Origin: Spongilla lacustris
Lineage: Eukaryota; Porifera; Demospongiae; Spongillida; Spongillidae
Direction: 5' to 3'
NCBI GenBank assembly: GCA_949361645.1
Contig: OX442427.1
Location: 5,150,016 to 5,214,015, forward strand
Length of the DNA: 64,000 nt
Positions 10,502-21,415 of this stretch are shown here, piece by piece. Position 1 is the first letter of the stretch. Each line of letters opens with the position of its first letter. A program made the translations under genes and the position numbers. A model generated the notes under the pieces. That model was not told the origin of the DNA, did no database searches, and worked only from the letters and a program-made list of their open reading frames with translations.

Positions 10502-10608
10502 GTGCGGTTTTATAGAACTTAAAAAAACTAATTGGCACTTCATGTGTCAACGAAGTCTATGCAGCGTCACCATGCGGTTTTAAAGAACGTTTAAAACTAA
10601 TTGGCACT
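10502..10608 (+). repeat. Subterminal direct repeat in the Tc1-like element
   Basis: Two ~37-bp copies, at about 10502-10540 and 10571-10608, begin TGCGGTTTTA(t/a)AGAAC and end ACTAATTGGCACT. Direct repeats inside the TIR are often transposase-binding sites in IR/DR-type Tc1 elements. That role is inferred here. Confidence 0.6.
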
Positions 10609-10680
10609 GTTTTAAAAAACTATTGCAGTCTAAGCCATATTAATACAACGTCACCACGTGTTTCAACAAAAGAATAAGAA

Positions 10681-11729
10681 ATGGTGTTCTCGTCGTATAA
10701 GAACTTGTGGATCGTGTTTTTCTACCGTAAAGGTTTAAAGGCTCCGGTGATCCGAAAACGCCTGTTAGAAGGAGGGATGTTAGCTTCCAGGCAAGGAATC
10801 CATGACTTTTTAAAGAGGTACACCACAACTGGCTCCATCAGCCGAAAACAAGGTAGCGGACGGAAGTCTAAAGTCACAGAAACCATTAAAGCTATCGTCA
10901 AGAAGCAGACGAGAGAGGACGACGAGACCTCAGCACTCCAGCTTCATCATCTCCTGCTCTCCAAGGGACACTATCTCTCCATTCGCACCGTTCTTCGCTG
11001 CAGACGAGAACTTGGGTGGACATTCCGCGGTAGCGCCTATTGCCAAATGATCCAGGAGGCGAAGAAAGGAAAGCGATTGGAGTGGGCTAGGGCAAACATC
11101 TTCGAAGCGTTAAATGGCAATGGCTTCGACAATGTAATTTGGTCTGATGAGAGTTCCATACAGCTGGAAACACATCGTCGATTTTGTTGCCACAAACAAG
11201 GGGAACTGCCCAGGAACAAACCAAGGTAAGCGTTTTCTTTAATTAGTTAAATTGTTGACAATTCATCTTCATATTTATCCATTTAGAGCCAAACATCCTG
11301 TTAAGGTTCATGTTTGGGCAGGGATTAGTATGCGTGGAGCTACTCAAATCTGTGTATTTGAAGGAATAATGAAGGCTCCACTTTATACCGAGATCCTGCG
11401 TACTACATTGCTACCTTTCCTGCAAAACACCTGCCCAGATCATCATAGGTTCATGCAGGACAATGATCCGAAACACACCTCAAGAGTAGCCCAGCAGTTT
11501 CTAGAAGAGCACCATGTTAACTGACTGCAACCCTATAGAGAACCATTGGCATGAATTGAAAGAATTCTGCCGCAGAGAAGTAAAGCCAAAAACGAAGGAT
11601 GAGCTTGTTCAGGGTATTCTGGAGTTCTGGAAGACTGTTGATGTCCAGAAGTGTCAAAAGTATATCAGGCACCTGAGGAAGGTAGTACCAAAGGTCATTG
11701 AATTGAATGGAGCAGCAAATGGCTATTAA
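10681..11729 (+). pseudogene. Tc1/mariner DD34E transposase with an intron and a deletion in the catalytic core
   Basis: The product is a cut-and-paste transposase. The N-terminal ~120 residues hold paired helix-turn-helix DNA-binding domains (KGLKAPVIRKRLLEGG, then GSGRKSKVT). Catalytic Asp 1 is in VIWSDESS (about 11142), Asp 2 in QDNDPKHTS (about 11458) and the Glu in CNPIENHWHELK (about 11535). An apparent intron with clean GTAAG and TTTAG borders spans 11227-11286. The segment just after Asp 2, where the family has a Trp- and Pro-rich stretch before the Glu, is missing. There the frame hits TGA at 11522 and similarity resumes in another frame, consistent with a deletion of roughly 25-30 bp. 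The protein should be inactive. Confidence 0.88.
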
Positions 11730-11792
11730 CATTTACCATGAATGTACATGTATTGTATTGTTTTTTTGCAAGACACTTTTACCAAAACAGAT

Positions 11793-12904
11793 ATGAGTCT
11801 AGTGGGAGTATCCCGTTCATATGAGTCCCCATGAGTCTAGTGGGAGTATCCCCCATGAATCTAGTGGGAGTATCCTCCCATGAGTCTACTGGGAGTATCC
11901 CCTTCATATGAGTCTAGTGGGAGTATCCCTTCATATGAGTCTAGTGGGAGTATCCCCCCCATGAGTCTAGTGGGAGTATCCCCTTCATATGAGTCCCCAT
12001 GAGTCTAGTGGGAGTATCCCCCATGAGTCTAGTGGGAGTATCCCCTTCATATGAGTCCCCATGAGTCTAGTGGGAGTATCCCCTTCATATGAGTTTAGTG
12101 GGAGTATCCCCCCATGAGTCTAGTGGGAGTATCCCCTTCATATGAGTCCCCATGAGTCTAGTGGGAGTATCCCCTTCATATGAGTCCCCATGAGTCTAGT
12201 GGGAGTATCCCCCCATGAGTCTAGTGGGAGTATCCCTTTCATATGAGTCCCCATGAGTCTAGTGGGAGTATCCCCCATGAGTCTAGTGGGAGTATCCCCT
12301 TCATATGAGTCCCCATGAGTCTAGTGGGAGTATCCCCTTCATATGAGTTTAGTGGGAGTATCCCCCCATGAGTCTAGTGGGAGTACCCCCGTCATATGAG
12401 TTTAGTGGGAGTATCCCCTTCATATGAGTCTAGTGGGAGTATCCCCCGAGTCTAGTGGGAATATCCCCTTCATATGAGTCCCCATGAGTCTAGTGGGAGT
12501 ATCCCCTCCCCATGAGTCTAGTGGGAGTATCCCCCATGAGTCTAGTGGGAGTATCCCCTTCATATGAGTCTCCATGAGTCTAGTGGGAGTATCCCCCATG
12601 AGTCTAGTGGGAGTATCCCCTTCATATGAGTCCCCATGAGTCTAGTGGGAGTATCCCCCCATGAGTCTAGTGGGAGTACCCCCTTCATATGAGTTTAGTG
12701 GGAGTATCCCCTTCATATGAGTCTAGTGGGAGTATCCCCTTCATATGAGTCTAGTGAGAGTACCCCCCCCATGAGTCTAGTGGGAGTACCCCCGTCATAT
12801 GAGTCTAGTGGGAGTACCCCCTTCATATGAGTCCCCATGAGTCTAGTGGGAGTACCCCCTTCATATGAGTCTCCATGAGTCTAGTGGCCATAAGTCTAGT
12901 GGGT
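11793..12904 (+). repeat. Minisatellite, ~23-28-bp units, about 45 copies
   Basis: Units read ATGAGTCTAGTGGGAGTATC plus a variable C-run and linker (ttcat or cc), often alternating with the short half-unit atgagtcccc. The array lies between the 3' ends of the convergent transposase and BEN gene, all inside the Tc1-type ends. Confidence 0.95.
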
Positions 12905-12936
12905 CACATGATTTGTACCATTTCAAGATCATTACA

Positions 12937-15300
12937 TTACTTAGGTTTACGCAGCCTTTTACAGCACTGCTGTATAGCTATAACACATTTACCCCATATA
13001 GTCTCAAAATCTTCAGGAGCTCGCCAATACTGAGGAAATTGCTGGAGCATTATCAGTTTTAGCTGCTTCAGTTCAGCACTTGGAAGAGCAGGTAGTGTGG
13101 ATGTGCCCAGAGGTGTGCACTGCTTTAAAACATCCTCTCCGAATATACACTCCTTGGCCAACTTCTGGGCCAATGTCCCTGCCTTGCCTTCACCCTTGAG
13201 TTTAGTGCTCTGTGCCAACACTACTTCGACACTGTTCAAGGTTTCCTTCCTTATTGCAGATGATGGTAGCTCTTGCCTAGCAGTTTCTGCGATTGATGGT
13301 GGTTGCGGAGCCTGGACAATGGGTGCACTGGTAGTAGCAGATGTAGAAGGATCCAGAAGCTGGCGAGGAAGCAGTGGCAAGGTAGAAGCTCGGGTACACA
13401 CTTCAGTGGTGTATGAGGATTGAGTCGGAGCACTGAGTGTCTGATAAGAGAGAGAAGGTTTCTGAATTGGCAGTAACCATTGAAACAAAACACCCAGTAC
13501 CTGGGACCAGTCTGACACTGGTGTAGAACAAGGTGGTGGTAGGTGAGCTGGAAGCATTGGAAGTGGAACGTGAGAAGGTTGTGACCCAAAGGATTGAGTC
13601 GGAGTACTGAACATCTGATAGGAGAGAAAAGGTTTTGGAATGGCAGTAACCATAGAAACAAAACACCCAGTACCTGGGACCGGTCTAACACTGGTGTAGA
13701 ACAAGGTGGTGGTAGGTGAGCTGGAAGCATTGGAAGTGGAACATAGGGTGGTGACCCAAAGGATTGAGTTGGATCACTGAACATCTGATAGGAGAGAGAA
13801 GGTTTTGGAATGGCAGTAACCATGGAAACAAAACACCCAGTACCTGGGACCGGTCTGACACTGGTGTAGAACAAGGCGGAAGCATTGGAACTGGAAACTG
13901 CATTCCAGGCACCTGATATGGTGGTGGTGACCCAGTTGGAGCACGGAGTGACTGTGATTGATTAGAAGGTTAAAAATACCAGTAAATGTACATGTACAAA
14001 CAATGTGTTAGAGATGCGTGTACACATGTATATATATGCATACATGTACCTGTGAGTGGTCTGACACTGGTCTGGGACAGGTGATCAGAGACTGTGATGG
14101 CACATGTATACCAAGCATCTGCTCCACATGCTTTAACCGTAACTCTAGGTCCTGTATGATGGACAGCATCACTACTGGATCCAGCCCTGTATAAATACAT
14201 ATTTATTAACTGGACATGGTCATCATTACAGTACCTGGGATTGATACATTAGAATTGTAGCTATCATCATCATCATACATGTTACCAAAACATGTATGAT
14301 GATGCATGCATGCCTCCCTCCGATCCAACTTCTGAACAACAGTTTATGGTCTCAGTGCACACAAACTCTCCCACACACTTACCATTCACAGTCACTTGGG
14401 GTGTAACATCGGGCTGTATCTCTCCACTGCCCCTTGCATCTGTGTAAAAACAGTCGTGTAGTTACACAGTACTCACATTCACGCCCACACACTAAACATT
14501 CACAGTCACTTGGGGTGTAACATCGGGCTGTATCTCTCCACTGCCCCTTGCATCTGTGTAAAAACAGTTGTGTAGTTACACAGTACTCACATTCACGTCA
14601 ACACACTAACCATTCACAGTCACTTGGGGTGTCACATTGGTGACTGTTGAACCTATATGTATATGAAGAACAGTTTGATGACAATAGCGCACAATGGCTG
14701 TGCAGAATCACACGTAGTGCTTGTCATTTACTCAAGTGTAATTTCGTTCCTTTTGTACATTGTAGGCACAGCCCACTTACTTTGGGATGAGATGCACAGA
14801 ATTTTGCCAGGCTCCGGCTGTGCACTCTTCCTCGGCTTCTTTACAGCTGTAGCCTTTGCTGAGGCACTACTATCAGCTGGAGCTGGACCTGGCCTCTTTG
14901 TGGTCTTCTTAGGCACTGGGGGATCATGGTCATTTGCAAAAGGGGTGTAATTCCCATTGATGAAATCCTTTTCCAGGAGCTTCATCATTTCTTTAGTTCC
15001 TGTGAAAGGATCAGCATTGCATTTAAAACACTTACATATTCACAGTTTATACAAAGCACCCAATTAGTGGTTACCTTTTGCTGCAATCTTGCCTTTATAA
15101 TCTGTGCAACTTGGCATTCATTCCCCACATTCTTTTCTTAATCACACCTCATGTCTTCTCCAAAGATTACGGACACGGAATTTTCTTCTACCCAGAAGGT
15201 TAGAAAGTTGTTGTCTGAAAAGGAAACGCTTATGGTTTATGCTTACCTCACGTAGGTACTTACCCTTCTGGGAATTCTTGCACGCCGTCATAAGCGTCAT
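12937..15300 (-). CDS. BEN-domain protein, 12-exon model, ~495 aa
   Basis: Exons: 15264-15300, 15148-15214, 15075-15109, 14781-14999, 14611-14652, 14497-14553, 14383-14439, 14050-14186, 13844-13951, 13674-13784, 13501-13614, 12937-13440. Splice borders are GT-AG with consistent phase, except the 14497 exon, whose donor is TT. The N-terminal ~50 residues (NNFLTFWVEENSVSV, then DYKGKIAAKGTKEMMKLLEK) are followed by a Lys/Pro-rich linker, a heptad-like segment (VVMLSIIQDLELRLKHVEQM) and Pro-rich repeats. The last ~115 residues resemble a BEN domain (LAQKLAKECIFGEDVL, then WGKCVIAIQQCCKRLR). BEN domains bind DNA or chromatin factors. The frame stays open upstream of the chosen ATG, so exons may be missing. 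The 38-nt intron between exons 2 and 3 is very short. Confidence 0.65.
13501..13951 (-). repeat. Three tandem exon-intron modules in the BEN gene
   Basis: Exons 13844-13951, 13674-13784 and 13501-13614, each with a ~60-nt intron starting GTACTGGG, are near-copies. The module is ~170 bp and every exon is a multiple of three. The encoded repeat is Pro-rich (PPPCSTPVSDRSQ). Because the introns also lack stops in some frames, long continuous ORFs appear here that are artefacts. Confidence 0.75.
14383..14652 (-). repeat. Tandemly duplicated small exons in the BEN gene, one with a lost donor
   Basis: Three copies of the VTPQVTVN-encoding exon end (14611-14652, 14497-14553, 14383-14439) lie in tandem with their flanks. 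The two outer copies have normal donors (GGTTAG, GGTAAG). The middle copy reads GTTTAG, so its GT is lost. All are in phase, so skipping the middle exon keeps the frame. Confidence 0.7.
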
Positions 15301-15348
15301 TCTCTGACAACTTTCGAAATTCGTGAAAGGACAAATGTGCGCGCGCAG

Positions 15349-15412
15349 AAATGTGCTCGCGAACGGTGACAACGTGCTCGCGAACAGCGATAACGTGCTC
15401 GCGAACGGTCCT
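15349..15412 (-). promoter_or_regulatory. Three 21-bp direct repeats just upstream of the BEN gene
   Basis: AA(c/t)GTGCTCGCGAAC units repeat three times between the first BEN exon and the element's right TIR. They could be promoter elements or transposase subterminal sites. Neither role is shown by the sequence. Confidence 0.5.
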
Positions 15413-15561
15413 TGCGAACGGTGGATAAGAAACTGTTAATTAGGTGTAAAATGAAGGCGTCCGTGTGCTGTACAGTTGATATACCGTGCGGTCTTTTGAA
15501 ACGACCGTGCGACTACAACGGCATAATAAAAAACGTCAAGTTTTTTGTGACCGGTACTGTA

Positions 15562-15762
15562 CATCAGTAGCATCAAATTGGGAAGCTTTATGGGCCATCA
15601 AGACATTCGCAAGGGTAGTGTTCTATCACCCAATTCTTCCAATCCTTGATGGCAGCTTCAAAATAGCTAATTGGGTCCGCTTCGCTTCCAGCTTTAAAGT
15701 TGCCTCTTGCTCTTTGACGTTTCTTGTAACCTGCCCAATTTGATGCTTCTGATTTCGGATCA
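15562..15762 (-). other. Open, coding-like relic inside the large TIR element
   Basis: On minus, a frame entered from the right arm stays open for about 60 codons (GYKKRQRARGNF, then DPISYFEAAIKDWKNWV) before a stop. The family is not recognised. In the left arm the corresponding frame continues into a different open stretch (10317-10420). A short inverted pair (TCAG(t/a)AGCATCAAATTGGG) brackets the relic. Confidence 0.35.
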
Positions 15763-16377
15763 TCTCTGCCGACACGTCACATTATAAAATATATTCATGA
15801 TACAAAAGACACAATAATCACGTTTCAAGTGCAATTCATCGCGATATGGCGGATGTTTTCAGGTACTCAGCTCTGATGGCACTCTTTTAACGGCAAAGGA
15901 GAGTGTATTGCCTCGCAAGTACGATTTCGCGATAGATCTAACATGTGACGACTCGGAAACGAAACATAGCAGTCCAGTGAGAGCGTACTACGAAACTGCA
16001 TCGCTAAGCTTTTACGAGCTAAAAACGCATATCTAGCTCGATAATACCGTAACTACTTACCGGACTTAAAAACCGACGCGGCCAAAGGTTGCTAATGCTT
16101 GTTCTTTAGATATATTGCAAATATGGTTAAGATCTATTGCCTACAGGAGGAGGAATTATGCTTACAATTTTTTTTGTACTGGGGTCACAACAAGTGTTAA
16201 TAACTAAAGTAAACAGTCACGTGATGCTTTTTAACTTTCAGTATATATTGAAAAATAGTTGTAGACTATACCTACGTTGTCAGATTTCCATTTGAGCTCA
16301 TTGTTATTGAAATATATTCAAGTGAACAAAGTAACAGTACAAAAAAATTATAGGAGCAAGTGTGATGGTTTCCACTG

Positions 16378-17622
16378 TAGAGAAGGGAGACCATAAGTGC
16401 AGAGAAGGGTGACCATGAGTGTAGAGAAGGGTGACCATGAGTGCAGAGAAGGGTGACCATGAGTGTAGAGATGGGTGACCATGAGTGTACAGAAGGGTGA
16501 CCATGAGTGCAGAGAAGGGTGACCATGAGTGTATAGAAGGGTGACCATGAGTGTACAGAAGGGTGACCATGAGTGCAGAAGGGTGACCATGAGTGTATAG
16601 AAGGGTGACCATGAGTGCAGAGAAGGGTGACCATGAGTGTAGAGAAGGGTGACCATGAGTGTAGAGAAGGGTGACCATGAGTGCAGAGAAGGGTGACCAT
16701 GAGTGTATAGAAGGGTGACCATGAGTGTATAGAAGGGTGACCATGAGTGTATGGAAGGGTGACCATGAGTGTATAGAAGGGTGACCATGAGTGCAGAGAA
16801 GGGTGACCATGAGTGTAGAGAAGGGTGACCATGAGTGTAGAGAAGGGTGACCATGAGTGTAGAGAAGGGTGACCATGAGTGTAGAGAAGGGTGACCATGA
16901 GTGTAGAGAAGGGTGACCATGAGTGCAGAGATAGGTGACCATGAGTGCAGAGAAGGGTGACCCTGAGTGTAGAGAAGGGTGACCATGAGTGTAGAGAAGG
17001 GTGACCATGAGTGTAGAGAAGGGTGACCATGAGTGTAGAGAAGGGTGACCATGAGTGTAGAGAAGGGTGACCATGAGTGCAGAGAAGGGTGACCATGAGT
17101 GCAGAGAAGGGTGACCATGAGTGTAGAGAAGGGTGACCATAAGAGCAGAGAAGGGTGACCATGAGTGCAGAGAAGGGTGACCATGAGTGCAGAAAAGGGT
17201 GACCATGAGTGTATAGAAGGGTGACCATGAGTGTATAGAAGGGTGACCATGAGTGCAGAGAAGGGTGACCATGAGTGTATAGAAGGGTGACCATGAGTGC
17301 AGAGAAGGGTGACCCTGAGTGTAGAGAAGGGTGACCATGAGTGTAGAGAAGGGTGACCCTGAGTGTAGAGAAGGGTGACCATGAGTGTAGAGAAGGGTGA
17401 CCATGAGTGTATAGAAGGGTGACCATGAGTGCAGAGAAGGGTGACCCTGAGTGTAGAGAAGGGTGACTATGAGTGCAGAGAAGGGTGACCATGAATGTAT
17501 AGAAGGGTGACCATGAGTGCAGAGAAGGGTGACCATGAGTGCAGAGAAGGGTGACCATGAGTGTAGAGAAGGGTGACCATGAGTGTAGAGAAGGGTGACC
17601 ATGAGTGCAGAGAAGGGTGACC
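16378..17622 (+). repeat. 22-bp minisatellite, about 56 units
   Basis: The unit is agagaagggtgaccatgagt plus gt or gc. Because 22 is not a multiple of 3 and the unit lacks stops, all three minus-strand frames stay open for 340-460 codons (HSWSPFSTLMVTLL-like). I read these as by-products of the repeat, not genes. The array was split by the TA-target element at 9712-16377. Confidence 0.95.
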
Positions 17623-18364
17623 AACAATATATACACATGCATAAGGCTGCACATGTGAATAAAGATCCTTGTCCCATAAAACTGGTAGTGTAGTCAACTT
17701 GTCAAAATAGGGTGCTTGCAATAGAATGCCATTTTAAACACTGCCACACAAACCCTTGTAGGTACCCGATTAGAAACAGATAACAACAGGATAAGCAAGA
17801 GAAACATAAATGAGACTCAACAAAACAAGAAAAATAATATTTTTTTAAATATCCAATCCTGCTGGTTGTACTAGTAGTTCATGGTGAAAATGCAGTACTT
17901 TCTAGTGGAAGACATAAGCTTTATAACTAAACGAGTGATAGTTTGTTTAAAAAGTGTTGGGTTTATGGTATTTGCCAGAAAAACCATACCTGCAAATTGT
18001 ATGGGCTCCCACCAAGGTGCCAAGACTGGTCAGGTGCGCTCCGTATAAAAGTATTGCGTCGACTTGTGTCGACCGAAAGGAACTTCCGCAGAACCCAAAA
18101 TGGTACTCGTAAATAGCGCAAAACCCGTTAAAACAATAACGCCTCACCCGAGCCCGTCTCACCTTCGAAAATGTTCGACAGTAGTAGTAGTGCCAGATTA
18201 TACGTTCAATAGGCCTCGATCCAGACTAGACATATAAAGTGAAAAGAGACAAAAACATCATTAACAAGGTACTGGAATAAATCTGCACAGTTACAAGATA
18301 CGATGACTCTCAGAACGTTTACATGTTCAAAGAGAGATTGCATATAAAGTTTCTTATGTAAAAT
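17623..18364. other. No gene recognised
   Basis: Unique sequence between the minisatellite and a MITE. Nothing supportable was seen. Confidence 0.3.
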
Positions 18365-18648
18365 CACTGGCGGACGGAGGGGGGGGGGGGGGGGGGGGTT
18401 GCAACCCCCCCTTTCCTCCTATTACATAATACGCAAAATGCGGCATAAGTAAATGAAAAAGTAACGAGCATGCTCAGTTAGTTGAAAACTCGTAATTTTT
18501 TCATGCATTTTAGCACACCAGATTAACGTTTTCAAAAGCTTCCGCGCTTCGCGCGGGAGGGGGCACATCCCCCTCCCGCACCCTCCCCCTTTTGGTGATC
18601 CCCCTCCACTACAACCCCCCCTTTCTTTAAATCCTGCGTCCGCCAGTG
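18365..18648. mobile_element. 284-bp MITE with TIRs and G/C tracts
   Basis: The ends are CACTGGCGGAC and its inverse GTCCGCCAGTG, with AAAAT directly outside both ends as a possible 5-bp target duplication. A pure G run of about 20 lies near the left end and CCCCCC runs occur inside. There is no coding capacity. The superfamily is uncertain. Confidence 0.75.
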
Positions 18649-19309
18649 AAAATAGCGCCTACCAGAATCGCTCGAATCTCGACGTTCAAACGTGATGTGT
18701 GTACCGTAAATCGAATTACGTTGGAGACCTTATTACTCCTCCCCAGGCCACAGCTGTTATAAACCTAGTTTAGAAATAGAATTTTACGGTATTAATTTAC
18801 ATCCTCTTAGCAACCTAGTGTGTCTCACTCTGGTATCGGGTGGCAGTGTATAAGGTTTGGCAAATAGCATGTTGTGGGGCAGTCTTAGATGGATTTCGTG
18901 TCCCAAACATGCAACTTCAGTTTTTGGTTCCTGTCTACGGCGCACGTATTAGTTGTGTTACGTTTACAACGAGCGATTAGAGTGGTGTGCATACAAGGTC
19001 ACTTTTTGCAGTTTTCCCAGCGATTCTGCCTACATATTCGCGTTCCCGTGTCATTCTTCAACACGTAAAAAGTAACCAGGTATAATGAATGTTTTTTTCT
19101 CGTATTCTATAATATGGCAAAAAAATGTTGACTTTCGCGTAGGCCTAGTTTGAACTAAGCGTATAGCCGTTTGCTTGTACCGTATAGTCACATAATGGAG
19201 GAACATGCAGACCTTTTAGCAAGGCTATGCAGTATTTGTGCTGTCACAGAGGCTGCATATTACATTAGGCATTGATGGAAGAAGAAACCATTTATTGAAT
19301 GTGCTCATA
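18649..19309. other. No gene recognised
   Basis: Unique sequence. Nothing supportable was seen on either strand. Confidence 0.3.
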
Positions 19310-19694
<385 letters not shown>

Positions 19695-19964
19695 CACACA
19701 CATACACACATACACATACAAATCGCTCATCAGTGGCGTGGTGGCCAGGGGGGGCCGGGGGGGGCAAATGCCCCCCCCTGCGGGGCTTAAAAATGGGGGC
19801 GCCACCGAGCTCAAGGGGCGCCTTAAAACTGAAAGGTTGTAACAATTGATTTTTCGATACGTAAATCATAGCCTAGGCAATTTTAAAAAATTGAATCGGC
19901 AATCACTTGTTGGAACCAAGGCCTTCAGGCGCCCGGCTGCCGTGCAATTTAGTACTTTTTAGAA

Positions 19965-21110
19965 TACTACTCCTCCGCCCCCACCAAAAATAGAGCGTAT
20001 TTTCGTAATCATTAACGCTTCCGCGTACCTGTTTCAACATTTCAAGAAAGAACTGGTATCGCAACAGGATTTTAAAGAACAGCACGCAATTGCGTTCATG
20101 ATTATGAACATACGCTCTTTTAACCTTTAATCTATTTTAATCCTTAATTCAGGATGGAAATCCTGAATTAAGGATGACTTTACGCCGCTCGTATCGACAC
20201 AAATTCGAACGGTAATGCTGATTTTTAGCTTATGTAGGCTTTCATCTAAACAGCGCTATCCATTTTAGTCATTCATATCTTTATTTCTTTTAGAAAAAAA
20301 ACAATGTTTATGCTTAGTTTACCGGCTTTTTCGTTCGCAAATAATGCCGCGGTTACCATCAAAGTCGGGTATAAGGTTGAAGAAAGAGCAGGAAGCTTAC
20401 TTTCAAGATAAAAACTGTTACTAAGATCTGTAAGGAGAGCCATATAAGCAAATTAAACAATATGGGACACAGGAGGTACGAGCATCGAATTAACTCAAGG
20501 CGGACTAAGCGAAGCGAGTCAGAGCGGGTGGTACGACGGTTAGCCTCTGCAAAATAAAAATAAAAAGCATTTCTGTCATTGAGAGCGATGTAGAAATGCC
20601 TGGCATTGGTAGAAATGCTGTCACCAGTACTGTTGGGACATAAAAAGAAGGGGCGGATGCTCGGACAGTGATAAAAAATTACCCTTTTCTATTATTTTGT
20701 GTACAAGTTTGATAAAAATACAACTTCTACCAAGAGTCTGGAGGTGCTACCACCAATAAGTAGTGAAAAGGAGTAAAATTGATATGTTCAATGCTCTTTG
20801 TAAGCATCACAAACTATAAATTGCTAATCATTTAATTTACGTACGCGGGAGCAACGAACGTGCTTATGCATCCTTGAAGTTTGGGCAGCTTTCTAGATGA
20901 TAACAATTATTCCATGCTATAGAATGTGTGCACCATTGTTGAAACAAACAGCTTTTATGTATTAATGATTTTAATTTTCACTGCAATGGTTGTTATAAAC
21001 GGCAGAACTCACCATCCTGAATTCAGGATTTCACCGATCCAGGATCGTTTCACGCAGATTAAAGGTTAAGGACGAAACATTTTTTCGGTGGGGGCGGAGG
21101 GGGGGAAGCT
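19965..21110. repeat. Imperfect inverted structure inside the hAT left half
   Basis: CTCCGCCCCCACC at about 19972 is repeated inverted at about 21090. Inside it, TTAACCTTTAATCT at about 20119 and its inverse at about 21056 form a second nested pair, and a perfect hairpin (CCTTAATTCAGGAT arms) lies at 20139-20171. It may be a further nested element. I see no gene. Confidence 0.5.
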
Positions 21111-21256
21111 TATTCGTGCATGGTACTTTACGGTATATCTCTATGTCAATCTTAAAGACGTTAACGCTCGATCCTCGCACGCGCATGCATAGACATTTTC
21201 AGTTGCAAGAAGTGTTCGATGAAAGACAAATTAGGGAAAACTGAGAAAGAAATCTG

Positions 21257-21391
21257 TGTAGGAAACTCCTTTCTAGTGAGACACGTCGCGGCTAAATCCT
21301 ATTCAGTTCACTCGTAACAATCGTTTCTTGCAACACGTGCAATTACATAATGGTTACATAACATTACACAATAGTGATAAAGTCTCATACA
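21257..21391 (-). repeat. 3' LTR of BEL/Pao element 1
   Basis: TGTAG..ATACA ends. A purine tract (minus strand, 21392-21400, ggaggggag) lies directly inside it as the plus-strand primer. Confidence 0.9.
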
Positions 21392-21415
21392 CTCCCCTCC
21401 GTTGACTAGTGAGAA

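Larger units (their letters stand above)
10423..15559. mobile_element. 5.1-kb Tc1/mariner-type element carrying a transposase and a BEN-domain gene
   Basis: The terminal inverted repeats are about 57 bp (CAGTA(t/c)CGGTCACAAAAAAC at the ends) at 10423-10479 and about 15503-15559, with TA directly outside both ends. The interior holds a defective DD34E transposase on plus, a minisatellite, and a BEN-domain gene on minus. Typical Tc1 elements are 1.2-2 kb, so this is unusually long. Either the gene is cargo, or two ends from different copies bracket a host gene. Confidence 0.75.
9712..16377. mobile_element. Large TA-target element with ~610-bp inverted arms, interrupted by a Tc1-like element
   Basis: The element starts CAGTGGAAACC at 9712 and ends GGTTTCCACTG at 16377, flanked by TA on both sides (9710-9711, 16378-16379). 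The arms 9712-10316 and 15763-16377 are inverted copies with scattered differences. Inside the arms lie short open stretches, at about 10317-10420 on plus and 15565-15762 on minus, and then the Tc1-like element at 10423-15559. TA target and CAGT ends suggest a Tc1/mariner relative. No transposase of its own can be assigned. Confidence 0.85.

Noticed and set aside
11793..12904. CRISPR-like regular repeats
   Set aside because: Units are contiguous with only 2-15-bp variable linkers drawn from a few types. There are no unique spacers and no cas genes, and the genome is eukaryotic.
12937..13912. Single-exon 207-255-codon ORFs reading through the Pro-rich repeats
   Set aside because: They read through ~60-nt GT-AG introns of the BEN gene; the spliced model explains the phase and the repeats better.
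16272..17677. Three overlapping minus-strand ORFs of 344-460 codons with HSWSPFSTLMVTLL repeats
   Set aside because: They are the three frames of a stop-free 22-bp minisatellite. Period 22 visits every frame, so length alone is not evidence of coding.
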